From an uncultured Fenollaria sp. (GTDB taxonomy: Bacteria > Bacillota > Clostridia > Tissierellales > Peptoniphilaceae): a DNA stretch of 21,751 nucleotides. The stretch covers positions 1 to 21,751 of the forward strand of contig NZ_CAKPYL010000018.1 of assembly GCF_934202865.1 (NCBI RefSeq). Direction: 5' to 3'. Shown here piece after piece: positions 14,765 through 21,646 of the stretch. Each line of letters opens with the position of its first letter. The first letter of the stretch is position 1. The translations under genes and the position numbers were made by a program. The notes under the pieces are model-generated. The model was not told where the DNA came from, did no database searches, and saw only the letters and a list, made by a program, of their open reading frames with translations.

Positions 14765-15604
14765 TTAATTAGTTTTTAATTCAACTATAACAAGCTCTGG
14801 CCTATTGAAAATCCTCGGCACCCTCGTCGACTCCCTCGCAAGTCCCCTGCTGACTATCATCTGACTACCATTGTCAAGGCTATACCTTCCGCCGGCAAAC
14901 TTCGGTAGCCAGCCCTCATCTGGCGCAAAAGTACCATTCAAAATGCCTGGGATGCGCCACTGACCGCCATGAGCATGGCCAGCGAGTATCAAGTCAAAGC
15001 CAGCATCCTTATACAAATTCACAAAAGATGGGCGATGCGTCAATAGCATTGTGAATAGCTTATCGTCCCTCGCGTTTTTAGCGCGTTCAAGCTCGGACAC
15101 CATGCCATCGCCCTCGCCTGTGTAGTGTGCCTCGTCTGGGTCGTTGAGGCCAGAGAGACTGATTTCATTGCCATTAAGGCTCACGCGAATGGTCTTGCCG
15201 CCAACATCCTCTATGCCATTTGCTTCAAGCCAGTCAAGCATCTCATCCACGCGGCGGCTCCAGTACTCGTGATTGCCTGTGACGTAGTAGCATGGGTAGC
15301 GCTTCGCAATCGCTGTGAGAAAGGTCTTCGTATTGTCGTCGGGTATCACATCATCAAAGATGTCCCCACCAAAAAGAATTATGTCCGGCTTTTCTTTATC
15401 AATGGCATCAATAAGAGTTTTTTGCCCGCTTCCATATTTGCATGAATGAAGGTCAGTGACAAGCGCTATACGCATAGGCGTGTTGATTTTATCTGAGGTA
15501 ATCGTGTAGTGAACCGTTTTTAGACGTACGTCAAAAGCTAGTAGCACAAGAGCTATTAGCATGATGAAGATGATGTATTTGATGTATTTTTTCTGTATTT
15601 TCAT
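14765..15604 (-). CDS. Membrane-anchored metallophosphoesterase (YaeI/YkuE-like)
   Basis: A calcineurin-like phosphoesterase of 279 residues, probably anchored facing outward by one N-terminal membrane helix (residues about 8-25). Related proteins hydrolyse phospholipid head-group phosphates or undecaprenyl/UDP-lipid substrates; the substrate here is unknown. All five metal-site motifs are present: DLH (51-53), GGDIFD (79-84), GNHEYW (110-115), THRP (189-192) and GHAHGGQ (209-215). The ATG at 15602-15604 immediately follows the TAA of the ApeA-like gene. Its ribosome binding site AAGGAG lies within the last codons (KEQ stop) of that gene, so translation is probably coupled. Confidence 0.88.
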   Translation of the reverse strand: MKIQKKYIKYIIFIMLIALVLLAFDVRLKTVHYTITSDKINTPMRIALVTDLHSCKYGSGQKTLIDAIDKEKPDIILFGGDIFDDVIPDDNTKTFLTAIAKRYPCYYVTGNHEYWSRRVDEMLDWLEANGIEDVGGKTIRVSLNGNEISLSGLNDPDEAHYTGEGDGMVSELERAKNARDDKLFTMLLTHRPSFVNLYKDAGFDLILAGHAHGGQWRIPGILNGTFAPDEGWLPKFAGGRYSLDNGSQMIVSRGLARESTRVPRIFNRPELVIVELKTN

Positions 15605-15628
15605 TTATTGCTCCTTATGAGTATTTTT
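15603..15628. repeat. Left flanking copy of the cassette direct repeat
   Basis: ATTTATTGCTCCTT (15603-15616), then four bases, then GTATTTTT (15621-15628). The same string occurs at 19198-19219 without the four extra bases. On the minus strand it is the ribosome binding site of the metallophosphoesterase gene and encodes the last codons of the ApeA-like protein. Confidence 0.7.
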
Positions 15629-17170
15629 ATGAGCTCTATAAATTATCCATCTAAAAAAAGGTAAGTTTAAAATCCATTCATCATCAAATGTATTTAGGGC
15701 TTTTAAAATATAATAGAAAATAATGTAATCCAAAACTTTATTAGCTGACATCGCCTCTTCAAAGGATTTAAATCGATGTTTATGTCTTTTTTCATTTGCT
15801 CCATGTGTATAAAAATTTCTTGTATCTTTTAATCGCTCTGCATATTTTTCAATAAACATATTATCATTATTCCAAGATTCATCTACTCTTATTAAACCAG
15901 CACTAAGCTCACTAGGTAAATTTTGTAATAAGACCGTTAGTTTCTCTCTCAATGTAATATTTTTACTTGTTTTCTTATCTAAGCTTTTAATTATTTTTTC
16001 TCTTATTGACGGTGAAGTTTCAGGATCATCAATAAAATTTTTAATTTTTTGTTTAACATCTTCTAAAATTTTATCTTTATCATCAATTTTTTCTGATTTT
16101 CCATCTAAAAAGTTATCATAATACGTTTCTAAAATAATTATTTGATTAATAAGATCAGTTTCCAAGGCGAGATTTGACGCTAAGTTTTGTAAATATAAGT
16201 CAACTATATACTCTAATTTCTCTCTATTTTCAAACCATTTTGAAATTAATTTACCACAGTTTTCTTTTATTGCACTTAACTTTATTGATTTGTAATCTAA
16301 ATCAAATTCTTTTATAGTTATCTGCGGAAATATTAGTCTACCAAGATAGTTTGCATTATGATATATATGGTCGCCATTGTCTTTAACCTCAACACGTATA
16401 TTATTAATTTCGTCTTCATTAAAATACTCAAATGTTACATATTTACCATATGTGTGGGTCAAAAAGTTTATTAGCTTAAATATCCAATTAGCAATTCCTT
16501 TAAAAGTCTCTATATCATACTGCTTATAATTCTTCGTACTAACTGATATATAAGGTTCATATGTGACCTCTGGTCCTATGGTTTCTTTATAGCCAAAAAG
16601 TAATTTTCTTTTAAAACTTATAAAAAAAGTATCATTTAAAATTGAAAATTCATTTTCATCATAAAATTTATTTGAATGAGCTTCTATTATTTTGGGATCT
16701 CCTTTTTTAAGAGTAATCTCTGGCCTTTCAACATCATACCATTGTTCTAAAGTGTTAAGGCTAAGGTTTACTCTGTTAGCCATAATCTTATTTTCATCTT
16801 TAGGAATTACAGTTATTGGGTCAATATTTAACGTATATAAAAAATTAACCAAATATTCTTCTACTGGATATCCATTAGAAGAGCCATTTCTCCCACTGTT
16901 AATGCAGTTTTCTAAAACTACATATACGCCATTGTATAAAAAACCATATATTCTATTTGTTAATACATCTTTATTTTTATTATTTAATATATGCTCCTGA
17001 AAATTTCCATTTAAATCCAAAGTAATTCTGCCTTTTTTTAATTCTAAATTGCCAGGAATTGCTTTCTTAGATACCTTAAAATTGCTATCTAATAAATCTT
17101 GTGGATAAAGCGCCCAAAATCCTTTAAAAATAACTTCATTATCTAGTCTAAAATCTTTTATATCTCCCAT
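15605..17170 (-). CDS. ApeA-like HEPN domain protein, candidate anti-phage effector
   Basis: A 521-residue cytoplasmic protein that I read as ApeA-like: an ApeA N-terminal domain followed by a C-terminal HEPN RNase domain. The N-terminal part shows GFWALYPQ (17-24), PGNLELKKGRITLDLNGNF (39-57) and a beta-rich body to about residue 300, as in ApeA N-terminal domains. The helical C-terminal part has RLKDTRNFYTHG with R451-N452 and H456, the RNxxxH catalytic motif of HEPN ribonucleases. ApeA is a known abortive-infection family in which this motif is needed for defence. It starts 31 bp after the helicase gene with GAGAGG before its ATG, so the two form one transcript. It is visibly AT-richer than its neighbours, supporting transfer. 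The HEPN call is firmer than the ApeA name. Confidence 0.72.
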   Translation of the reverse strand: MGDIKDFRLDNEVIFKGFWALYPQDLLDSNFKVSKKAIPGNLELKKGRITLDLNGNFQEHILNNKNKDVLTNRIYGFLYNGVYVVLENCINSGRNGSSNGYPVEEYLVNFLYTLNIDPITVIPKDENKIMANRVNLSLNTLEQWYDVERPEITLKKGDPKIIEAHSNKFYDENEFSILNDTFFISFKRKLLFGYKETIGPEVTYEPYISVSTKNYKQYDIETFKGIANWIFKLINFLTHTYGKYVTFEYFNEDEINNIRVEVKDNGDHIYHNANYLGRLIFPQITIKEFDLDYKSIKLSAIKENCGKLISKWFENREKLEYIVDLYLQNLASNLALETDLINQIIILETYYDNFLDGKSEKIDDKDKILEDVKQKIKNFIDDPETSPSIREKIIKSLDKKTSKNITLREKLTVLLQNLPSELSAGLIRVDESWNNDNMFIEKYAERLKDTRNFYTHGANEKRHKHRFKSFEEAMSANKVLDYIIFYYILKALNTFDDEWILNLPFFRWIIYRAHKNTHKEQ

Positions 17171-17201
17171 ATCAACCTCTCAATTATTATACAAATAATA
17201 T

Positions 17202-19160
17202 TTAAACTTCTTCTAATCCAATCTCTTTCAAATACCTATATATTCCGTCATAATACTCTGGCCTCATAGTCCAGTCGTTTTCGTCTCCTTTTGGAACAAA
17301 TATTATCAAGCCTTGACGAGCTCTTGTTAATAAAACACGATAGGCATTTTTTAAATATAATATCTTATCTTCGTTTTTGACATTTTGCCACTTAGTACCT
17401 TTGAAACTATAATAATTGAACTTATTATTCATAAATCTAAGATCCGCATCCCAAGCTAATATGCTCCAATCAAGCTCCAGTCCTTGAATATCAAACTCTG
17501 TTGCTGTTTCTTCTAGAAAATAAGAGGATCTTACATCGTCTTTGTCATTTAAAAACCAATTTGTTGCTTTCACCTTGTTGTCAACCCATATGCCATATTT
17601 GCGCAGTCTTTTTGCGCCTGAGCTAGCTGTAAGGCCATAGCGCTGTGTCCCCAAAGCTTTTCCTTTGATCCATTCTTTTGCGCTTTCTATATCTCTCGTT
17701 ATACAGATTGGATACTTTTCATTAAAATTTTCATATAAAGTTTTAGCAGTTATTTTATCCACGTCTAGTAAGGCTTTTACAAATGAAGCTACTTTTTCGC
17801 TTCTAAATGAACGCAAAGATACTGCCAAATGCAAATCACTAACAACTTTATAGTTCAATCCACTAAGTAATTCATCAAAAGACTTACCCTTGGAATATTC
17901 ATCTTCAGTAATTTTATCTGAAATATAAATGTCCCAATCTGGAAATTTGCTTTTTAATGCTTCAAACCATCCAGATATGCCAGCTGATTCTCCTTTGTTT
18001 ATCTCTTGGCCTCCGCCTATAAGGCAAACTATTGTCGCCCAATCTTTATGCCTATCCATTATGCTAATTAAAAATTCTGGCTCAGACATATTAAAACCTA
18101 ATTTTCCTTTTTTCCTTTTCATAAAGTCTGCTAAATTAGTCTCATCCCAAGCGCGTTGCGCCTCATCAAAGATAGTAACTTCCTCAAATGGAGCACTTTC
18201 TACAGCAATTGCGTCATCTCTAAAGTGATGTATTATTTGAATAAATTCTCTTGATTTACGAAGCGCATCTGTCTTTTTAACCTTATTTCTATTTACATCA
18301 TCTCTAGCTAGAGCCTCTTGCAATACATCGACTAGAGGACCATTGCCAGATAAAAATACGGCATGTTCATTATTATCAGTTTTTTGTCTCTCAACCGCAA
18401 TATTTAAACCAGCTAATGTCTTTCCCGCTCCTGGAACACCTGTAATAAAGCAAATTGACTTTCTATTATTCATTTTGCTGTAATCTATAATTTCGTTTAT
18501 AGCTTGTGTAGTTTGATTTAAGTTTATAGCACTCGCATCGTTCCTTGAAATATCCTCTACATTATGACCTGAATACAAAGCCTGTGCTGCTTCGATAATA
18601 GTTGGTGTTGGCATGTATATAGAATTTATCCACTTTGACGCTTCAAAACTGCTCCTTTTATATCTCTCGCATACAGACTCTATGTAATTGGATAGATTAT
18701 TGCCATTACACATATGCACGTCTAAAATATTGTCTCTTAATTCTTTTATAGGCGCATCTATATCCAAAGCTTCAGTACAAATCAAAATTGGGACCAATAG
18801 TTTAGCATGGCTTTCTTTATGAAAGCAGCTAAGATCAAGAGCGTAGTCAAGCACTTGTTCGATAGCATATTTGGGATAAGAAGAAGCTCCAACTTTGAAT
18901 TCTAATAAAAATACAATTCCCTTATATAATATGACATTATCTATCCTTTTTCCTATTCTTGGTATAGTGTATTCAAAAATCACATGACCATCTTTAAATC
19001 CAGACACTTGGTCCTTCAAAATACTTATTTGTTTCTTCCAAGCTTCCTTTTGCAGATCCTCACTTGTGTTCTTGTCATTGTATGTTATTTCTCCAAAAAT
19101 TTTGCTGTCATCATCTTTTAAAAAATTAATAATTTCATTTGAATAATATGCTCTTTCCAT
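17202..19160 (-). CDS. PD-(D/E)xK nuclease fused to DUF2075 (Schlafen-type) helicase
   Basis: A 652-residue protein with two parts. Residues about 60-130 have the nuclease pattern RIGKRIDNVIL followed by FLLEFKVG (D74, E87, K89), the PD-(D/E)xK core. Residues about 235-640 are a DUF2075/Schlafen group superfamily 1-type helicase. It has Walker A GVPGAGKT (241-248), Walker B TIFDEAQRAW (329-338), motif III LIGGGQEIN (380-388), TATEFDIQGLELD (552-564) and a motif VI-like VLLTRARQG (609-617). It would act on DNA or RNA using ATP. It has an AGGTGA ribosome binding site before the ATG at 19160, and is the first of the two cassette genes. No clear promoter of its own is visible, so expression probably depends on the upstream operon promoter at 19719. 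AT-rich like its partner. Confidence 0.85.
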   Translation of the reverse strand: MERAYYSNEIINFLKDDDSKIFGEITYNDKNTSEDLQKEAWKKQISILKDQVSGFKDGHVIFEYTIPRIGKRIDNVILYKGIVFLLEFKVGASSYPKYAIEQVLDYALDLSCFHKESHAKLLVPILICTEALDIDAPIKELRDNILDVHMCNGNNLSNYIESVCERYKRSSFEASKWINSIYMPTPTIIEAAQALYSGHNVEDISRNDASAINLNQTTQAINEIIDYSKMNNRKSICFITGVPGAGKTLAGLNIAVERQKTDNNEHAVFLSGNGPLVDVLQEALARDDVNRNKVKKTDALRKSREFIQIIHHFRDDAIAVESAPFEEVTIFDEAQRAWDETNLADFMKRKKGKLGFNMSEPEFLISIMDRHKDWATIVCLIGGGQEINKGESAGISGWFEALKSKFPDWDIYISDKITEDEYSKGKSFDELLSGLNYKVVSDLHLAVSLRSFRSEKVASFVKALLDVDKITAKTLYENFNEKYPICITRDIESAKEWIKGKALGTQRYGLTASSGAKRLRKYGIWVDNKVKATNWFLNDKDDVRSSYFLEETATEFDIQGLELDWSILAWDADLRFMNNKFNYYSFKGTKWQNVKNEDKILYLKNAYRVLLTRARQGLIIFVPKGDENDWTMRPEYYDGIYRYLKEIGLEEV

Positions 19161-19197
19161 AGTATCACCTTTAAATTTAATAATTTACACAATTTAT

Positions 19198-19219
19198 ATT
19201 TATTGCTCCTTGTATTTTT
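19198..19219. repeat. Right flanking copy of the cassette direct repeat
   Basis: ATTTATTGCTCCTT (19198-19211) followed at once by GTATTTTT (19212-19219). On the minus strand it is an AAGGAGCAATAAAT ribosome binding site just after the stop of the small membrane protein gene, but with ATA instead of ATG next, so it starts no gene now. A third copy of the 14-mer (19699-19712) is the working ribosome binding site of that same gene. Confidence 0.7.
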
Positions 19220-19697
19220 AAAATAGCGTCAAGATAAAGCCATCCACTGCAGCGACTACCATATACATAGGCACTGCTCTCGCAAAGGCTTCTATGTGCT
19301 TCTTTGGGTTTTGGTACAAAGCCTTTTCTGGAACTTTACTTAGTCTTATGCGTTTTGTGCCTCTCCACCAAAGTAGGTCTATAACGAGCAGATCGAAAAT
19401 GTTTAGCGCCTCGCCAAGTATAAGTAAGTTTATAAAATTTTGCGAAAAATCTTTTTCGCGTATAAATATTCCAAAAATTATGAGTAGTACAAAAAACAAT
19501 ACTAGATTTACAAGCCATGTGACAAGCTTATTAGCTTCATGGTACTTGCCTTGGTATTCTTGAATTTTTCTGATTCGCTTTTGCACTTCATCTGGGTATG
19601 AGGCGTATCTCTTAAGGTTTTTCTCGTCTGTTCCTGTACCTAAAAAGCATTTGGCAAAAAACACTGCGCATAATATGATTATCTCTACGATTAACAT
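19218..19697 (-). CDS. Hypothetical membrane protein, about four helices
   Basis: A 159-residue protein I do not recognise. Hydrophobic segments lie at about residues 2-18, 60-82, 88-112 and 142-159; a charged region with RYASYPDEVQKRIRKIQEYQ (31-50) lies between the first two, and RGTKRIRLSKVPEKALYQNPKK before the last. These features suggest an integral membrane protein with large cytoplasmic loops. The ATG at 19695-19697 has AAGGAG six bases ahead. It is the first gene of the operon that continues through the nuclease-helicase, ApeA-like, metallophosphoesterase and glycosylase genes, and was probably next to the metallophosphoesterase gene before the cassette arrived. Confidence 0.7.
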   Translation of the reverse strand: MLIVEIIILCAVFFAKCFLGTGTDEKNLKRYASYPDEVQKRIRKIQEYQGKYHEANKLVTWLVNLVLFFVLLIIFGIFIREKDFSQNFINLLILGEALNIFDLLVIDLLWWRGTKRIRLSKVPEKALYQNPKKHIEAFARAVPMYMVVAAVDGFILTLF

Positions 19698-19718
19698 TAT
19701 TTATTGCTCCTTTGCTTA

Positions 19719-19727
19719 ATTATACCA
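19719..19727 (-). promoter_or_regulatory. Extended -10 promoter of the membrane protein/defence operon
   Basis: On the minus strand TGGTATAAT (19719-19727) is a perfect TGnTATAAT; the -35 region is poor. It is the only convincing promoter I can see ahead of the nuclease-helicase and ApeA-like genes. Confidence 0.55.
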
Positions 19728-19747
19728 CAACCGCTGCCATTTGCATA

Positions 19748-19774
19748 TAAAAAAGCACCTACAGCGTAGATGCT
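19748..19774 (-). terminator. Terminator of the frameshifted small gene
   Basis: On the minus strand AGCATCTAC pairs with GTAGGTGCT (one G-U) around GCT, followed by TTTTTTAT. It separates the broken small gene from the promoter at 19719. Confidence 0.8.
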
Positions 19775-19786
19775 TTGTGTAAATCT

Positions 19787-20022
19787 TTACTTATTCTTTA
19801 GCTCTTCGATATTTTTATTAAGTCTATTAAGCTGCGTAATAATCATCCAGTTTTGCTCGATTGTCCTTGCATGCCACTAAATCTAGTCACCTTATATGTC
19901 TTATACATATCCTCTACTACTTCTTCTTCGTCAAAATCTTCTAGTCCATATCGCTCGATGAACTTTTGCTTATCTTCTGCTTGCTTTTCTTCTTTTGCTC
20001 TTTTATCTGAAAATAGTCCCAA
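19787..20022 (-). pseudogene. Small acidic protein gene with a frameshift
   Basis: From a TTG start (20020-20022), preceded by GGAGGG, one frame reads MGLFSDKRAKEEKQAEDKQK, then an acidic stretch FIERYGLEDFDEEEVVEDMY, and ends after SGMQGQSSKTG at a TGA (19843-19845). The conserved-looking end EQNWMIITQLNRLN, then KNIEELKNK, continues in a different frame to a TAA at 19787-19789. Small Bacillota proteins with the pattern starting MGLF and ending QNWiIIrQLd-rLnk exist, so I think this is one gene with a frameshift or small deletion near 19855-19875. A sequencing error or programmed frameshift would also explain it. Promoter and terminator both look intact. Confidence 0.6.
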
Positions 20023-20050
20023 AGTATCCCTCCACTTATATATTAATTAT

Positions 20051-20059
20051 ATTATATCA
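20051..20059 (-). promoter_or_regulatory. Extended -10 promoter of the frameshifted small gene
   Basis: On the minus strand TGATATAAT (20051-20059), about 30 bp upstream of the TTG start; -35 weak. Confidence 0.5.
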
Positions 20060-20075
20060 CAATTAAATCCATTTG

Positions 20076-20105
20076 CATAAAAAAGATAGGCTCTCACATA
20101 TCTTT
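20076..20105 (-). terminator. Weak terminator after the glycine-rich membrane protein gene
   Basis: On the minus strand AAAGATA (20099-20105) pairs with TATCTTT (20082-20088) around 10 nt, followed by a T-run. The stem is short and AT-rich. Confidence 0.5.
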
Positions 20106-20116
20106 AAATCATTTAT

Positions 20117-20386
20117 CTATTTCTTCTTAATGCTCATGCCAATAGCCATGCCAAGCATCATTCCGACAGATATGCCGATGGCAAGCTCGCCATTAAGCGC
20201 CGTCGACACAGCAACACCTAAGCAAATGCCTATCGACATGCCTTCGGACATATAAGTGTCTTCTCCATCGCCTTTATCAGTGACTTCATCTTTGTCTGCT
20301 TCCTGCCTTTTCTTAACAGTGCGGATGATGTAGACCACTACTACGCAGACTATGAGTAAGGGAATTATAATTCTTAATATTTCCAT
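20117..20386 (-). CDS. Small membrane protein with a glycine-zipper-like C-terminus
   Basis: An 89-residue protein of unknown function. Residues 4-22 (LRIIIPLLIVCVVVVYIIR) form one membrane helix. A charged linker KKRQEADKDEVTDKGDGED follows. Residues about 48-86 are a Gly/Met/Ala-rich hydrophobic stretch (MSIGICLGVAVSTAL, ISVGMMLGMAIGMSI) with small residues spaced as in glycine-zipper helix pairs. The ATG at 20384-20386 has TAGGAGA ahead. It lies 38 bp after the cytidine deaminase gene with no promoter between, so it is the last gene of that operon. Confidence 0.7.
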   Translation of the reverse strand: MEILRIIIPLLIVCVVVVYIIRTVKKRQEADKDEVTDKGDGEDTYMSEGMSIGICLGVAVSTALNGELAIGISVGMMLGMAIGMSIKKK

Positions 20387-20424
20387 ATTTCATCTCCTAA
20401 AAATAAATCATCTATATCCACCAA

Positions 20425-20805
20425 TCAGGCGTCAAAATCGCCTAGCTTGACAGTTCTATGGGCTTCGTAATCGATCATTATTTCAATTTCTTGATAATGG
20501 CCGGGCATCAGCTGCGTCATAAGTTCACGGCAGGCGCCGCATGGAGCTCCTGTTTTGCCATTTGGCATCAGCGCAAGCACCTTTTTTATCTCATGCTCGC
20601 CATTTGTAATCATGTTGAAGATGGCGTTTCGCTCAGCGCATATGCCCAAAGTGCAAGCCGTGTCCACACAAACACCCGTGTAAATCTTTCCCGACGCTGA
20701 TTCAATAGCCGCCGCTACTCCGCCAGCGCTTATCATTTCCGAAATCTCTCTTTCATGCTGAATAGCTTTTGCCGCCTCATATAGTTCTTCCCATGTTCTA
20801 GACAT
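20425..20805 (-). CDS. Cytidine deaminase family protein
   Basis: A 126-residue zinc deaminase that would convert cytidine/deoxycytidine to the uridine forms for pyrimidine salvage. The zinc site is complete: C56-A-E58 in GICAERNA (the catalytic glutamate is E58) and C89, C92 in APCGACRE. The N-terminus is longer and the substrate-pocket residues differ somewhat from standard Cdd, so a blasticidin-deaminase-like or other nucleoside deaminase is possible; I therefore give no gene symbol. The ATG at 20803-20805 has AGAGGTGA ahead, 16 bp after the upstream gene's stop. The GTG three codons upstream overlaps the ribosome binding site. Confidence 0.85.
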   Translation of the reverse strand: MSRTWEELYEAAKAIQHEREISEMISAGGVAAAIESASGKIYTGVCVDTACTLGICAERNAIFNMITNGEHEIKKVLALMPNGKTGAPCGACRELMTQLMPGHYQEIEIMIDYEAHRTVKLGDFDA

Positions 20806-20821
20806 TCTTATCACCTCTTAT

Positions 20822-21430
20822 TCACTGTCTATTCATATAATACTCATCGCAAAACTTATCCCACTTATCTACATACTCCTCATGATCGAGCAAAATCAAG
20901 TCTTTTGCTGTATATATATTTCTTTTTCTTGCTTCGTCAAAGAAATAGTCGAAGCCATCGAAGTCTTCACTATAATAAGCGTAGACGTGCTTAAAATCAA
21001 GGCTATATGCAAGGTAGAGGCGTGTGTGGCCATCAAGGGATACGTAAGCGCCATCGTGCATCGCAATGGGGATGATGACGTCTTCTTCACTACGAACAAA
21101 GGTCCTGACTGCTTCTAATTTATCTCTATCGACGAAGAACTGTATCGGCTGGATTTTATCTAGATCAAGCTTAAAGAGCTCCACGTCTTTGAATTTTTTG
21201 ACTATTTTGCCGCTTTCGTCGTAAAATTTTGTGATATGCTCTGCGTTGAAGCGAAACTCGTCAATGACTTCGCCAAAATAAATTTCATCGCCTATTATAA
21301 TAGCCTCGCTCTTTGAAATGATTTTAATCTCGATAGGTGCATCACCATTTGCAAGGTAGCAGCCGTGCTGATTAAGCGCTTCTTGACTGAAGCGATGGTC
21401 GTCGTATGTGTTGATTCTAATTATGCTCAT
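20822..21430 (-). CDS. ParB/Srx-fold domain-containing protein, function unknown
   Basis: A 202-residue protein. The part around PIAMHDGAYVSLDGHTRLYLAY (121-142) resembles the ParB/sulfiredoxin fold, whose hallmark is a DGHxR loop (DGHTRL 133-138) that in relatives binds nucleotide (CTP or ATP) and phosphate. There is no helix-turn-helix of a true chromosome-partitioning ParB, and the C-terminus is an acidic helical tail. The ATG at 21428-21430 has AGGAGA ahead. It is the first gene of an operon with the cytidine deaminase (16 bp spacing) and the small membrane protein. A nucleotide-sensing or modifying role would fit the neighbour, but that is inference. Confidence 0.6.
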   Translation of the reverse strand: MSIIRINTYDDHRFSQEALNQHGCYLANGDAPIEIKIISKSEAIIIGDEIYFGEVIDEFRFNAEHITKFYDESGKIVKKFKDVELFKLDLDKIQPIQFFVDRDKLEAVRTFVRSEEDVIIPIAMHDGAYVSLDGHTRLYLAYSLDFKHVYAYYSEDFDGFDYFFDEARKRNIYTAKDLILLDHEEYVDKWDKFCDEYYMNRQ

Positions 21431-21477
21431 TTTTTCTCCTAAAATTACTAATTAAGTCTATTTTCTAAGTATAATTT

Positions 21478-21506
21478 ATTTTATCATTTTATCGGAACAA
21501 TATCAA
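21478..21506 (-). promoter_or_regulatory. Promoter of the ParB-like/deaminase operon
   Basis: On the minus strand TTGATA (21501-21506) and TAAAAT (21478-21483) are 17 bp apart, about 48 bp upstream of the start codon. A GTTCCGATA box lies within the spacer. Confidence 0.65.
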
Positions 21507-21542
21507 GGCTATCGGAATTATATATCTCATTTAGCGGAACAA
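21491..21542. promoter_or_regulatory. Three operator-like direct repeats over and upstream of the promoter
   Basis: ATCGGAACAAT (21491), ATCGGAATTAT (21511) and AGCGGAACAAT (21533) recur at 20- and 22-bp intervals, about two helical turns. The first sits between the -35 and -10 boxes and the others lie just upstream, as expected for a bound repressor or activator. Confidence 0.45.
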
Positions 21543-21646
21543 TTGACATGAATCTGGTAAAGTGATATAAAAAATAAAGAATACTAATATTTAATGTATA
21601 AAGAGTGGTTTTTTGTTCTTTCTCATCACTAAATCTAAACTGAAAC

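Noticed and set aside
19853..20255. Plus-strand short frames opposite the small genes
   Set aside because: They are antisense to minus-strand genes with better ribosome binding sites, promoters and terminators.
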